Positions 19,284 through 28,288 of a DNA stretch of 64,000 nucleotides are shown here, piece by piece. How positions within the stretch are numbered: position 1 is the first letter of the stretch; every line of letters starts with the position of its first letter. The notes under the pieces are model-generated. The model had not been told where the DNA came from. It saw only the letters and a list, made by a program, of their open reading frames with translations, and did not search any database. The position numbers and the translations under genes were made by a program. Source of the DNA: Pseudomonas nunensis (lineage in GTDB: Bacteria > Pseudomonadota > Gammaproteobacteria > Pseudomonadales > Pseudomonadaceae); NCBI RefSeq assembly GCF_024296925.1, contig NZ_CP101125.1:4714501-4778500 (forward strand), in the 5' to 3' direction.

Positions 19284-19300
19284 GTTCGATAATCGCCCAA
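19284..19300. promoter_or_regulatory. PcaR-type half-site upstream of the porin
   Basis: GTTCGATAATCGCCCAA is identical, as its reverse complement, to bases 31865-31881 in front of pcaR. The PcaR boxes before pcaI and pcaK carry the related cores GTTCGATAAACG. It lies 213 bases before the porin start, which would put it near a promoter with a long leader. This ties the porin to the pca regulon, an inference that needs binding data. Confidence 0.6.
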
Positions 19301-19512
19301 AACCCGCTTCCCCCAATTGAATCCGCCCGCCCATCCCCCGCACCATTCGCCCCACAAAACCAATAACAACAGGTTCGACACCATGCCCCCGCGCCCTGCC
19401 CTGTCCGGCTGATCTCGCCCGTTTCGCCCCCGGTTCCAACCCCTTGTGTCTGCACCCCTCAGGTTGCGGCAGCGCCCCGTTTCACCCCTAACAATTAGAG
19501 AGACCCGAGCCC

Positions 19513-20772
19513 ATGAAACCTTCCACCGCGCAGTACATGTTTCCCAGCCTCATCGCCGCCGCATTGGCGGCCAACGCCCTGCCGGCTGTCGCCGAGGAAG
19601 CGGGTTTTGTCGAAGGGGCCAAGGTCAACCTCAACCTGCGCAACTTCTACATCAACCGCAACTTCACCAACCCGACCAAGGCCCAGGGCAAGGCTGAGGA
19701 GTGGACACAAAACTTCATCCTCGACGCCAAGTCCGGTTTCACCCAAGGCACGGTCGGGTTCGGCATGGACGTGTTGGGGCTGTACTCGGTGAAACTCGAT
19801 GGCGGTAAAGGCACCGGCGGGACGCAGTTGTTGCCGCTGGATCACGACGGGCGCCCGGCGGACAACTTTGGCCGCACCAACGTGGCGTTCAAGGCCAAGC
19901 TGTCACAGACCGAAGTGAAGGTCGGCGAGTGGATGCCGGTGCTGCCGATCCTGCGTTCGGATGACGGCCGCTCCCTGCCGCAAACCTTCCGTGGCGGGCA
20001 GATCACCTCGAAGGAAATCGATGGCCTGACGCTCTACGGCGGCCAGTTCCGCGCCAACAGCCCACGGGACGACAGCAGCATGAGCGACATGTCGATGGTC
20101 GGCAAAGCGGCGTTCACCTCCGACCGTTTCAACTTCCAGGGCGGCGAGTACGTGTTCAACGACAAGCACACTCAGATTGGCCTGTGGAACGCTGAACTCA
20201 AGGACATCTACAGTCAGCAATTCATCAACCTGATCCACACGCAGCCCCTCGGCGACTGGACCCTGGGCGCCAACCTCGGTTTCTTCTACAGCAAGGACGA
20301 CGGCAGTGCCCGGGCCGGCGAGCTGGACAACAAGACCTGGTCCGGGATGTTCTCGGCCAGGTACGGCGGCAACACCTTCTACGTCGGCCTGCAAAAACTC
20401 ACCGGCGACAGCGCCTGGATGCGAGTCAACGGTACCAGCGGCGGGACCCTGGCCAACGACAGTTACAACAGCAGCTACGACAACGCCCAGGAACGCTCCT
20501 GGCAACTGCGCCACGACTACAACTTCGTCGCCCTCGGCATTCCCGGCCTGACCCTGATGAACCGCTACATCAACGGTGACAACGTGCACACCGGCACCAT
20601 CACCAACGGCAAGGAATGGGGCCGCGAGAGCGAACTCGGCTACACCGTGCAAAGCGGCACGCTCAAGGACCTGAACTTCAAATGGCGCAACTCGACCATG
20701 CGCCGGGACTTCAGCAATAACGAGTTCGATGAAAACCGCTTGATCGTCAGCTATCCGATCAGCTTGCTGTAA
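19513..20772 (+). CDS. OprD-family outer-membrane porin
   Basis: This 419-residue specific porin of the OprD family (18-strand barrel) has a signal peptide (residues about 1-27, ending LPAVA). Family landmarks are GFVEGAKVNLNLRNFYINR, the WTQNFILDAKSGFTQGTVGFGMDVLG strand pair, LLPLDHDGRPADNFGR and the KVGEWMPVLPILRSDDGRSLPQTFRGG constriction-loop block. OprD channels take up basic amino acids or aromatic carboxylates. It ends convergent with pcaC, and its promoter carries a PcaR-like half-site, so protocatechuate or 4-hydroxybenzoate is the likely cargo. A porin also lies at this end of the pca cluster in P. putida, as I recall. Confidence 0.9.
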   Translation: MKPSTAQYMFPSLIAAALAANALPAVAEEAGFVEGAKVNLNLRNFYINRNFTNPTKAQGKAEEWTQNFILDAKSGFTQGTVGFGMDVLGLYSVKLDGGKGTGGTQLLPLDHDGRPADNFGRTNVAFKAKLSQTEVKVGEWMPVLPILRSDDGRSLPQTFRGGQITSKEIDGLTLYGGQFRANSPRDDSSMSDMSMVGKAAFTSDRFNFQGGEYVFNDKHTQIGLWNAELKDIYSQQFINLIHTQPLGDWTLGANLGFFYSKDDGSARAGELDNKTWSGMFSARYGGNTFYVGLQKLTGDSAWMRVNGTSGGTLANDSYNSSYDNAQERSWQLRHDYNFVALGIPGLTLMNRYINGDNVHTGTITNGKEWGRESELGYTVQSGTLKDLNFKWRNSTMRRDFSNNEFDENRLIVSYPISLL

Positions 20773-20778
20773 GTCAAA

Positions 20779-20857
20779 GACGCCTTCGCGGGCAAGCCTC
20801 GCTCCTACAGGAAGTCGCGTTCCATTGTAGGAGCGAGGCTTGCCCGCGAAGGCGTCA
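20779..20857. repeat. REP doublet (class B)
   Basis: Arms GACGCCTTCGCGGGCAAGCC and GGCTTGCCCGCGAAGGCGTC are perfect reverse complements. It fills the convergent gap between the porin and pcaC. Confidence 0.9.
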
Positions 20858-20882
20858 GCTCAGACACCGCAAACTTCAAAGA

Positions 20883-21275
20883 TCACTCCCGCGACTCAAC
20901 CCCCAACTCATCCCACACCGACTCCGCCAGGTGGAACGTGGCGTTCGCTGCCGGGATTCCGCAGTAGATCGCGCTTTGCATGATCACTTCCTTGATCTCG
21001 CCACGGGTCACGCCGTTGTTGGCGGCGGCGCGCAGGTGCAGTTTGAGTTCTTCGCTGCGGTTCATGCCGATCAGCATGGCGATGGTGATCAGGCTACGGG
21101 TGTGGCGCGGCAGGCCCGGGCGGGTCCAGATGTCGCCCCAGGCGTGGCGGGTGATCATTTCCTGGAACTCAGAGTTGAACTCGGTCAGGGCATTCAGGCT
21201 GCGATCGACATGCGCGTCGCCAAGCACTGCGCGGCGAACTTCCAGGCCTTCGTCGTAACGTTGTTTCTCGTCCAC
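20883..21275 (-). CDS. pcaC: 4-carboxymuconolactone decarboxylase PcaC
   Basis: This 130-residue enzyme of the carboxymuconolactone decarboxylase/AhpD-like fold converts 4-carboxymuconolactone to 3-oxoadipate enol-lactone. It reads DEKQRYDEGLEVRRAVLGDAHVD and carries the family core RHTRSLITIAMLIGMNRSEELKLHL and EVIMQSAIYCGIPAANATFHLA. I place the start at the GTG at 21273-21275: GAGGGG lies six bases before it and the length then equals the family norm. The longer reading runs back into pcaD. It is the last gene of pcaTBDC, and pcaD ends 10 bases upstream. Confidence 0.94.
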   Translation of the reverse strand: MDEKQRYDEGLEVRRAVLGDAHVDRSLNALTEFNSEFQEMITRHAWGDIWTRPGLPRHTRSLITIAMLIGMNRSEELKLHLRAAANNGVTRGEIKEVIMQSAIYCGIPAANATFHLAESVWDELGVESRE

Positions 21276-21285
21276 AAAAATCCCC

Positions 21286-22077
21286 TCAATGATTCGCCAA
21301 AAACGCCAAGACTCGCTCGCTGAACGCGGCGCCGGCCTGGACGTTGGACAGGTGCGCGGCATAGAACTCGGCGTATTCGGCGCCCTGCACGTGTGCCTGA
21401 ATAAAGTGCCCACCGGACGGCGGCGTAACCGCGTCGTCGCTGCCGGCGATCACCAGCAGCGGCACTTTGATCGAGGACAACTGATCGCGGAAATCGGCAT
21501 CGCGCACGGCGGCGCAATTGGCCGCGTAACCTTCAGGCGAAGTAGACGCGAGCATGTCGGTGATCTTCTTCGCCGCCGCCGGATTGGCTTCGGCAAAGTC
21601 CGGGGTAAACCAGCGCGCAATCGACGCATCACGCAAGGCAATCATCGCCGCCGGACCGTCACGCAACACGGTTTCGATCCGCGGGTTCCACACCGACGGA
21701 TCGCCGATTTTCGCTGCGGTGTTGCACACGATCAGCTTGTTCAGCCGCTCACCAGCGTTGATCCCCAGCCACTGCCCAATCAAGCCGCCCATGGACAGAC
21801 CACAGAAATGCGCACGCTCGATGTGCAACGCATCCAGCAGCGCCAGCACGTCGTGGCCCAGTTGTTCGATGGTGTAAGGCCCCGGTGTCACCAGCGACTG
21901 GCCATGGCCACGGGTGTCAAAACGCAGCACCCGGAAATGCTTGGTGAACGCCGCCATCTGCGCGTCCCACATGCGCAGGTCGGTGCCCAGCGAGTTGGAC
22001 AGCACCAGCACCGGCGCATCCTCCGGCCCTTGAATTTGATAGTGCAGTTCGCCCTCGGCGAGTTGTACGAATGCCAC
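21286..22077 (-). CDS. pcaD: 3-oxoadipate enol-lactonase PcaD
   Basis: This 263-residue alpha/beta-hydrolase hydrolyses 3-oxoadipate enol-lactone to 3-oxoadipate. The nucleophile elbow is G-L-S-M-G-G, the oxyanion region is LSNSLGTDLRMWD, and the acid and His regions (AGSDDAVTPPSGGHFIQAHV) follow. The start is a GTG at 22075-22077 with AGGAGG five bases ahead. It lies between pcaB and pcaC on the same strand with short gaps. Confidence 0.94.
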   Translation of the reverse strand: MAFVQLAEGELHYQIQGPEDAPVLVLSNSLGTDLRMWDAQMAAFTKHFRVLRFDTRGHGQSLVTPGPYTIEQLGHDVLALLDALHIERAHFCGLSMGGLIGQWLGINAGERLNKLIVCNTAAKIGDPSVWNPRIETVLRDGPAAMIALRDASIARWFTPDFAEANPAAAKKITDMLASTSPEGYAANCAAVRDADFRDQLSSIKVPLLVIAGSDDAVTPPSGGHFIQAHVQGAEYAEFYAAHLSNVQAGAAFSERVLAFLANH

Positions 22078-22088
22078 AGCAGCCTCCT

Positions 22089-23453
22089 TCAGGCAGTCAA
22101 CGCAAAATGTTCAGCCACCGCGCGCTCGACCCAGGTATGGGCCTGGCCGAGGTAATGGGCAGGGTCCAGCAATTGATCCAGTTCAGCGTCCGACAGTTGC
22201 GCCGTCACTTGCGGCTCGTCACCGAGGACCGCACGCAGATGACGCTGTTCGGCCACCGCACGTTTGCAGCAGTGTTCCAGCAGATGATGCGCGGTATCGC
22301 GGCCGACCCGTTGCGCGAGGACGATGCTCACCGCTTCGGCCAGCACCAGGCCCTGAGTCAGGTCGAGGTTGCGCGCCATGCGGGTCGCGTCGACTTCCAG
22401 GCCGTCGGCCAGCAGCAGCGCTTGTTGCAGGCTGCCGGACACCAGGCAGCAAATCTCCGGCAGGGTTTCCCACTCGGCATGCCACAAGCCCAGGCTGCGC
22501 TCGTGTTCTTGCGGCATGGCGCTGAACAATGTCGAGAGCAAACCCGGCACTCGAGTCGCCGCGCCGATCAACACCGCCGCGCCCACCGGGTTACGCTTGT
22601 GCGGCATGGTCGAGGAACCGCCCTTGCCCGGCGCCGCAGGTTCAAAGACTTCAGCAGCTTCGGTCTGCATCAACAGGCTGATGTCGCGGCCAAATTTGCC
22701 GAGGCTGCCGGCGATCAGGCCAAGCACCGCGCCAAACTCCACCAGTCGATCGCGCTGGGTGTGCCAGGGTTGTTCCGGCAACGCCAGTTGCAGCTCTTCG
22801 GCCAAGGCGTTGGCAATCGGCATGGCCTGCTCGCCGAGGGCAGCAAGAGTCCCGGAAGCGCCGCCGAATTGCAGCACCAGCAGGCGCGGCTTGAGCTCGC
22901 GCAGACGCTGGCGACTGCGGGTCACCGCGCCCAACCAACCGGCGATCTTCATGCCGAGGGTCACCGGCGTCGCGTGTTGCAACCAGGTGCGTCCGGCCAG
23001 CGGCGTAGCCACGTAGCGCCAGGCCTGGGTCGCCAGGGTTTCCCCCAGTTGCGCCAGATCGCTTTCGATCAGCTCCAGTGCCCGGCGCAGTTGCAGCACC
23101 AGACCGGAATCCATCACGTCCTGACTGGTCGCGCCCAGGTGCACATAACGCTCGGCCTCGACATCGTTCGCCGCGATCTGTTTGCCCAAGGCCTTGACCA
23201 GTGGAATCGCCGAATTGCCCGCCGTGGCAATCGCTTCACCGAGGGCGGCGAAATCGTAATGCCCGGCCTGACACGCGGCCTCGATGGACGCGACAGCGCT
23301 GTGCGGAATCAACCCGACCCGCGCTTCGGCCCGGGCCAGCGCCGCTTCGAAATCGAGCATGGCCTGGACCCGGCCCTGATCGCAGAACACGTCGCGCATA
23401 TCACGGGCAGTGAAATAGGCATCGAACAATTGATTGTTCGGTCGCTGGTTCAT
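22089..23453 (-). CDS. pcaB: 3-carboxy-cis,cis-muconate cycloisomerase PcaB
   Basis: This 454-residue member of the fumarase/aspartase superfamily cyclises 3-carboxymuconate to 4-carboxymuconolactone. The superfamily signature GGSSTMPHKRNPVGAAV is present, together with YVHLGATSQDVMDSG and the ATPVTLGMKIAGWLGA block. I prefer the ATG at 23451-23453 (MNQRPNNQLFDAYF), which has AAGGA seven bases ahead. A start 36 bases earlier only adds residues without family support. It sits between pcaT and pcaD. Confidence 0.95.
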   Translation of the reverse strand: MNQRPNNQLFDAYFTARDMRDVFCDQGRVQAMLDFEAALARAEARVGLIPHSAVASIEAACQAGHYDFAALGEAIATAGNSAIPLVKALGKQIAANDVEAERYVHLGATSQDVMDSGLVLQLRRALELIESDLAQLGETLATQAWRYVATPLAGRTWLQHATPVTLGMKIAGWLGAVTRSRQRLRELKPRLLVLQFGGASGTLAALGEQAMPIANALAEELQLALPEQPWHTQRDRLVEFGAVLGLIAGSLGKFGRDISLLMQTEAAEVFEPAAPGKGGSSTMPHKRNPVGAAVLIGAATRVPGLLSTLFSAMPQEHERSLGLWHAEWETLPEICCLVSGSLQQALLLADGLEVDATRMARNLDLTQGLVLAEAVSIVLAQRVGRDTAHHLLEHCCKRAVAEQRHLRAVLGDEPQVTAQLSDAELDQLLDPAHYLGQAHTWVERAVAEHFALTA

Positions 23454-23498
23454 AAACAATCCTTGAGGGCGTGGGCCGCTGGGGCCCACGGGTAAAGA

Positions 23499-24803
23499 TC
23501 AAAGGTCGTGGTGCAAATACTTCGCTTGCTTGGGCAGACGCAGGCTGAACAGGAACGCCACCGCCATCATCACCGTGACGTACCAGTAGAAGGAGTTTTC
23601 CATGCCCACGGCTTTGAGGCTCAGGGCGACGTATTCCGCCGAACCACCGAAGATCGCATTCGCTACCGCATACGCCAGGCCAACGCCCAGAGCGCGTACT
23701 TCCGGCGGGAACATTTCGGCTTTTACCAGGCCGCTGATCGAGGTGTAGAAACTGACGATCGCCAGCGCCACGGTGATCAGCACAAACGCCAGGAACGGAC
23801 TGCTGACGCTTTTCAGACTGAGCAGGATCGGCACGGTGAACAGCGTCCCCAAGGCACCGAACCAGAGCATCGAGTTACGCCGGCCAATCTTGTCCGCGAG
23901 CATGCCGAACAACGGCTGCATGCACATATAAAGGAACAGCGCGCCGGTCATGATGTAACTGGCGGTCTTGGCGTGCATCCCGGCGGTGTTCACCAGGTAT
24001 TTCTGCATGTACGTGGTGAAGGTGTAGAAAATCAGCGAGCCGCCGGCGGTGTAGCCAAGCACGGTGATGAACGCGGCTTTATGGTCGCGGAATAGCGCCA
24101 TGATGCTGCCGGCGTCCTTGTTTTCGCGCATTTCCTTGCTGGTGGTTTCCTTGAGCGAGCGACGCAGGAACAGCGAGATCACCGCCGCCACCGCACCGAC
24201 CACGAACGGGATTCGCCAGCCGTAGGCCCGCAGGTCATCTTCGGTGAGGAACTGTTGCAGGATCACCACCAGCGACACCGCCAGCAGTTGCCCGCCGATC
24301 AGCGTCACGTACTGGAACGAGGCAAAGAAACCGCGCTGGCCCTTGAGGGCGACTTCGCTCATGTAGGTCGCGGTGGTGCCGTACTCGCCGCCCACCGACA
24401 AGCCCTGGAGCAGGCGCGCGAACAGCAACAGGATTGGCGCCCACACGCCGATGTCTTTGTAGGTCGGCAGGCACGCGATAAGCAACGAGCCAAAGCACAT
24501 CATCAGAATCGAAATCAGCATCGAATTTTTGCGCCCGTGCTTGTCCGCCACACGGCCGAAAATCCAGCCACCGATGGGCCGCATCAGGAACCCGGCAGCG
24601 AACACACCGGCGGTGTTAACCAACTGCACCGTGGGGTTATCGGAGGGGAAAAAAGCAGGCGCGAAGTAGATGGCGCAAAAGGCGTAAACGTAAAAGTCGA
24701 ACCATTCGACCAGGTTGCCGGACGAAGCGCCGACAATGGCGAAGATGCGCTTGCTGCGCTCTTCCCCGGTGTAGTGCTCTGTAGAAGCAGTGGTAGTTGT
24801 CAT
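23499..24803 (-). CDS. pcaT: MFS transporter PcaT (dicarboxylate/3-oxoadipate type)
   Basis: This 434-residue, 12-helix major facilitator of the metabolite:H+ symporter group resembles the alpha-ketoglutarate permease. The motifs are [26 protein letters not shown] in helix 1, [18 protein letters not shown] after helix 2, and [20 protein letters not shown]. PcaT of P. putida takes up 3-oxoadipate and related dicarboxylates. The gene is directly upstream of pcaB on the same strand (45 bases), as in that species. Substrate assignment is by synteny and family. Confidence 0.92.
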   Translation of the reverse strand: MTTTTASTEHYTGEERSKRIFAIVGASSGNLVEWFDFYVYAFCAIYFAPAFFPSDNPTVQLVNTAGVFAAGFLMRPIGGWIFGRVADKHGRKNSMLISILMMCFGSLLIACLPTYKDIGVWAPILLLFARLLQGLSVGGEYGTTATYMSEVALKGQRGFFASFQYVTLIGGQLLAVSLVVILQQFLTEDDLRAYGWRIPFVVGAVAAVISLFLRRSLKETTSKEMRENKDAGSIMALFRDHKAAFITVLGYTAGGSLIFYTFTTYMQKYLVNTAGMHAKTASYIMTGALFLYMCMQPLFGMLADKIGRRNSMLWFGALGTLFTVPILLSLKSVSSPFLAFVLITVALAIVSFYTSISGLVKAEMFPPEVRALGVGLAYAVANAIFGGSAEYVALSLKAVGMENSFYWYVTVMMAVAFLFSLRLPKQAKYLHHDL

Positions 24804-24891
24804 TGTTTTTCACTCAATGGGGACAGTGAGAGTCTAGACACACTTCGCAACAGTCCCGTTCCGCAGTTTCATAAGGCAACGCAATCCCCCC

Positions 24892-24981
24892 TGTGGGAGC
24901 GGGCTTGCTCGCGAAAGCGGTGGGTCAGTCAATGTTGATGTCGACTGACACGACGCCTTCGCGAGCAAGCCCGCTCCCACA
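24892..24981. repeat. REP doublet (class A) inside the pca locus
   Basis: Arms TGTGGGAGCGGGCTTGCTCG and CGAGCAAGCCCGCTCCCACA lie between pcaG and pcaT, which are on the same strand. It may separate the pcaIJFHG and pcaTBDC transcripts. Confidence 0.9.
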
Positions 24982-24998
24982 GGGGTTGTGGTGTTTAC

Positions 24999-25565
24999 TC
25001 AATAATCGAAGAACACCGTCTCGGCATCGGTGCCTTGCAAAATCACATTCCACTGATAAACACCGGACGCATCAGCCTTTGCCAGCAAGGTATCGCGACG
25101 ATCTGTCGGCACGCACTCCAACAACGGATCCGCCACGTTCGCCGGCTCCCCGTCAAAGTAAATCCGCGTCAGCAGGTGCTTCACCAACCCACGTGCAAAC
25201 ACCAATACCACCAAGTGCGGCGCCTGGGTCGTGCCGTTCAAACCCTCAACCGTACCGGGTTTGATCGTGGTGAAACGAAAGCGCCCTTCGGCATCCACCG
25301 GCACCCGGCCAAAGCCTTCGAAGTTCGGGTCCAGGGGTTTGTCCTGTTCGTCTTCGGGGTGGTCGTACTTGCCGGCGGCGTTGGCCTGCCAGACTTCCAG
25401 CATCGCGTCGTTGACGAAATCGCCATTGCCATCGACGACTTGCCCGGTGATCGCCACGCGCTGGCCCAGGGTTTGTTCGACGGTCAGATCTTCGCGGTTC
25501 AGCCAGGTCAGGCCGATGTGGTAATACGGCCCGACGGTGTGGGACGTGGTCGCGTTCAGCGTCAT
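24999..25565 (-). CDS. pcaG: protocatechuate 3,4-dioxygenase alpha subunit PcaG
   Basis: This 188-residue alpha subunit of the Fe(III) intradiol dioxygenase opens protocatechuate between the hydroxyls to give 3-carboxy-cis,cis-muconate. It has the shared intradiol fold (TVGPYYHIGLTW, ITGQVVDGNGDFVNDAMLEVWQANAAGKYDHP, GRFRFTTIKPGTV, PHLVVLVFARGLVKHLLTRIYF). As expected for the alpha chain, it lacks the paired HxH iron ligands. The ATG at 25563-25565 is one base from the pcaH stop. A longer reading into pcaH is rejected. Confidence 0.96.
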   Translation of the reverse strand: MTLNATTSHTVGPYYHIGLTWLNREDLTVEQTLGQRVAITGQVVDGNGDFVNDAMLEVWQANAAGKYDHPEDEQDKPLDPNFEGFGRVPVDAEGRFRFTTIKPGTVEGLNGTTQAPHLVVLVFARGLVKHLLTRIYFDGEPANVADPLLECVPTDRRDTLLAKADASGVYQWNVILQGTDAETVFFDY

Positions 25566-25566
25566 C

Positions 25567-26271
25567 TTATTTCTCCATCGGCGTGGCTTCACGGCCGCGC
25601 AAGACGATGTCCCAGCGATAACCGAGGGCATAGGAAGGAATGGTTTTTTCCAGGTCGAAACTGGCAATCAAACGCTCTTTGGCGCTGGTATCGGGTACAC
25701 AGTTGTAGATCGGGTCATAGGCCAGCAACGGGTCACCCGGGAAATACATCTGGGTCACCAGCCGCGTCAGGATGCTAGGCCCGAACAACGAAAAATGGAT
25801 GTGCGCCGGGCGCCAGGCGTTGTGGTGGTTGCCCCAAGGATAGGCGCCGGGCTTGATGGTCTGGAACTGATACCAGCCATCGGCGTCGGTCACGGTGCGA
25901 CCGGTGCCGGTAAAGTTCGGGTCCAGCGGCGCGTCATGCAGGTCGCGGGCATGGTTGTAGCGACCGGCGGCGTTAGCCTGCCAGATCTCCACCAGAATCC
26001 CCGGCACCGGCAAGCCGTCTTCATCCAGCACGCGACCGTGAATGATGATGCGCTCGCCCAATGGCTCGCCGTTGTGCTGGGCGGTCAGGTCGTTGTCCTG
26101 CTCATTGATGCGCTCGGCGCCAATGGTCGGGCCGGTGATTTCCGACAGCGAATGCGGCAAAAACACCAATGGCTTGGACGGCGCGCGACGGTTGGTGGAT
26201 TGATAGGTCGGGTGCAGGTATTCCGGCTGGGTGCCTTCCTTCGGACGACGGTAACCAGGCTTGTCAGTCAT
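25567..26271 (-). CDS. pcaH: protocatechuate 3,4-dioxygenase beta subunit PcaH
   Basis: This 234-residue catalytic subunit binds Fe(III). All four ligands expected from the P. putida enzyme are found at the right spacing: Y105 in GRYNHARD, Y144 in GAYPWGNH, and H157 and H159 in PAHIHFSLFG. It pairs with pcaG directly downstream. The gene pair lies between pcaF and pcaT. In P. putida, as I recall, pcaHG and pcaIJ are at other loci, so the whole pathway is unusually compact here. The gap to pcaF is only 35 bases, so it is probably read from the pcaI promoter. Confidence 0.97.
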   Translation of the reverse strand: MTDKPGYRRPKEGTQPEYLHPTYQSTNRRAPSKPLVFLPHSLSEITGPTIGAERINEQDNDLTAQHNGEPLGERIIIHGRVLDEDGLPVPGILVEIWQANAAGRYNHARDLHDAPLDPNFTGTGRTVTDADGWYQFQTIKPGAYPWGNHHNAWRPAHIHFSLFGPSILTRLVTQMYFPGDPLLAYDPIYNCVPDTSAKERLIASFDLEKTIPSYALGYRWDIVLRGREATPMEK

Positions 26272-26306
26272 TTCGCTTTTCCTCTGTTCTTATTAGTCGG
26301 CGGCGG

Positions 26307-27509
26307 TCAGACGCGTTCGATCGCGAGTGCCAGACCTTGGCCGACGCCGACGCACATGGTTGCCAGACCTTTCTTGCCACCGGTCTTTTCCAGCTGATGC
26401 AGCGCGGTCAGCACCAGACGCGCACCGCTCATGCCCAGTGGATGACCCAAGGCAATCGCGCCGCCGTTCGGGTTGACCTGGGCTGCATCGTCGGCGATCC
26501 CCAGTTCACGCAACACCGCCAAACCTTGGCTGGCGAAGGCTTCGTTGAGTTCGATCACGTCGAAATCGCTAACGGCCAGACCGAGGCGTTCGGTGAGTTT
26601 GCGCACTGCGGGCACCGGGCCGATGCCCATGATCCGAGGAGCCACACCGGCGCTCGCCATGCCCAGCACTTTGGCGCGGGCAGTGAGTCCGTGTTTCTTC
26701 ACCGCTTCGGCTGACGCCAGAATCAGCGCCGCCGCGCCGTCATTCACACCGGAAGCATTACCGGCAGTGACGGTTTTGTCCGGGCCGTTGACCGGTTTGA
26801 GTTTGGCCAGGGTTTCCAGGGTGGTGTCGGCGCGTGGATGTTCATCCTGCGTCACCACGGATTCGCCCTTCTTGTGGGCAATCCGCACTTCAACGATTTC
26901 TTCAGCGAAAAATCCTGCGGCTTGCGCGGCGGCGGTGCGCTGCTGACTGCGCAGGGCGAAAGCGTCCTGATCCTCGCGCGACACTTCGTAGTCGTCCGCC
27001 ACGTTGTCGGCGGTTTGCGGCATCGCATCGACGCCGTACTGGGCTTTCATCAACGGGTTGATAAAACGCCAGCCGATGGTGGTGTCTTCCAGCTTCATGT
27101 TGCGCGAAAACGCGGCATCGGCCTTGCCCATCACGAACGGCGCGCGGGACATCGACTCGACGCCGCCGGCAATCGCCAGCTCCATTTCGCCGCTGGCAAT
27201 CGCGCGGAACGCGGTGCCGATGGCGTCCATGCCCGACGCGCAGAGGCGATTGAGCGTGACGCCGGGAATGCTTTCCGGCAGACCCGCCAGCAGCAGCGCC
27301 ATACGCGCTACGTTGCGGTTGTCTTCGCCGGCCTGGTTGGCGCAGCCGAGGAACACCTCGTCCACTGCATTCCAGTCAACCGACGGGTTGCGTTCCATCA
27401 AGGCCTTGATCGGCACGGCGGCCAGGTCATCGGCGCGAACCGCTGACAGGCCACCGCCGAAACGGCCGATGGGCGTGCGAATCGCGTCGCAGATGTAAAC
27501 GTCACGCAT
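26307..27509 (-). CDS. pcaF: beta-ketoadipyl-CoA thiolase PcaF
   Basis: This 400-residue thiolase splits 3-oxoadipyl-CoA with CoA into succinyl-CoA and acetyl-CoA, the last step of the pathway. The acyl-accepting C90 lies in LNRLCASGMDA, and H356 (GHPLGMSGARL) and C386 (CVGVGQG) complete the active site. I take the ATG at 27507-27509, which overlaps the pcaJ stop by one base and has GGAG before it. The GTG one codon earlier is possible. Confidence 0.95.
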   Translation of the reverse strand: MRDVYICDAIRTPIGRFGGGLSAVRADDLAAVPIKALMERNPSVDWNAVDEVFLGCANQAGEDNRNVARMALLLAGLPESIPGVTLNRLCASGMDAIGTAFRAIASGEMELAIAGGVESMSRAPFVMGKADAAFSRNMKLEDTTIGWRFINPLMKAQYGVDAMPQTADNVADDYEVSREDQDAFALRSQQRTAAAQAAGFFAEEIVEVRIAHKKGESVVTQDEHPRADTTLETLAKLKPVNGPDKTVTAGNASGVNDGAAALILASAEAVKKHGLTARAKVLGMASAGVAPRIMGIGPVPAVRKLTERLGLAVSDFDVIELNEAFASQGLAVLRELGIADDAAQVNPNGGAIALGHPLGMSGARLVLTALHQLEKTGGKKGLATMCVGVGQGLALAIERV

Positions 27510-28288
27510 CACGCTTCTCCGGGTGCTTGGCCGTGGGCCGCAGCGGTGCGGGCTTCAAGATCCCGCAGCGCCTTGAGTTCTATCTCGCTGGGCTCGGCAG
27601 TGTTTTCAACGTGCTCGGCAAAACGAATCGCCCAACCGGTGGCCGCGACCACTTGCTCGCGGGTCACGCCCGGATGCAGCGCGGTGACCACGAACTCATG
27701 GGTTTCGGCTTCCGGCTCCATGATGCACAGGTCGGTGATGATGCCGACCGGACCGGCGCCCGGCAGGCCCAGACGCTTGCGCGAATCGCCGCCCTCGCCG
27801 TGGCCGACCGAGGTAATGAAGTCGAGCTTGTCGACAAACGAACGCGCCGACTGTTTAAGGATGATCAACACACTCTTGGCCGAACCGGCAATCTCCGGCG
27901 CGCCACCGGCACCCGGCAGACGGACTTTCGGCTGGTGATAATCGCCCACGACCGTGGTGTTGATATTGCCGAAGCGGTCAACCTGCGCCGCGCCGAGAAA
28001 ACCGACGTCGATGCGTCCGCCCTGCAACCAATAGCGAAAAATCTCACCGGTCGGCACCACGGTGTCAGCGGTTTCCGCCAGCTCGCCGTCACCAATCGAC
28101 AGCGGCAATACACTCGGCTTGGCACCGATCGGACCCGATTCGTAGATCAGGACGACATCCGGCGAAGACGTCAGCCGCGCCAGGTTGGCGGCTTTCGACG
28201 GCAGGCCGATGCCGACGAAGCACACCGAACCGTTCTTCAGACGGCGGGCGGCGGCGACGGTCATCATTTCATTCGTGGTGTAAGTCAT
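27509..28288 (-). CDS. pcaJ: 3-oxoadipate CoA-transferase subunit B PcaJ
   Basis: This 259-residue beta subunit of a family I CoA-transferase moves CoA from succinyl-CoA to 3-oxoadipate. The catalytic glutamate is E50 in YESGPIG. The partner motifs FVGIGLPSKAANLA and LGAAQVDRFGNINTT are present. It overlaps pcaI by one base (TAATG) and pcaF by one base, so the three are tightly coupled. Confidence 0.95.
   Translation of the reverse strand: MTYTTNEMMTVAAARRLKNGSVCFVGIGLPSKAANLARLTSSPDVVLIYESGPIGAKPSVLPLSIGDGELAETADTVVPTGEIFRYWLQGGRIDVGFLGAAQVDRFGNINTTVVGDYHQPKVRLPGAGGAPEIAGSAKSVLIILKQSARSFVDKLDFITSVGHGEGGDSRKRLGLPGAGPVGIITDLCIMEPEAETHEFVVTALHPGVTREQVVAATGWAIRFAEHVENTAEPSEIELKALRDLEARTAAAHGQAPGEA

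Larger units (their letters stand above)
19068..19512. other. 445-base gap between emhC and the porin
   Basis: The gap holds the emhC terminator, one REP doublet, a PcaR-type half-site at 19284-19300 and about 200 bases of C-rich leader before the porin start. No gene is supported in it. Confidence 0.8.

Noticed and set aside
20883..21413. Longer 176-residue reading of pcaC
   Set aside because: The extra 46 residues are antisense-free read-through of the pcaD 3' end. The GTG at 21275 has the ribosome site and gives the normal length.
24999..25667. Longer 222-residue reading of pcaG
   Set aside because: The first 34 residues overlap pcaH in another frame. The ATG at 25565 begins the conserved sequence.
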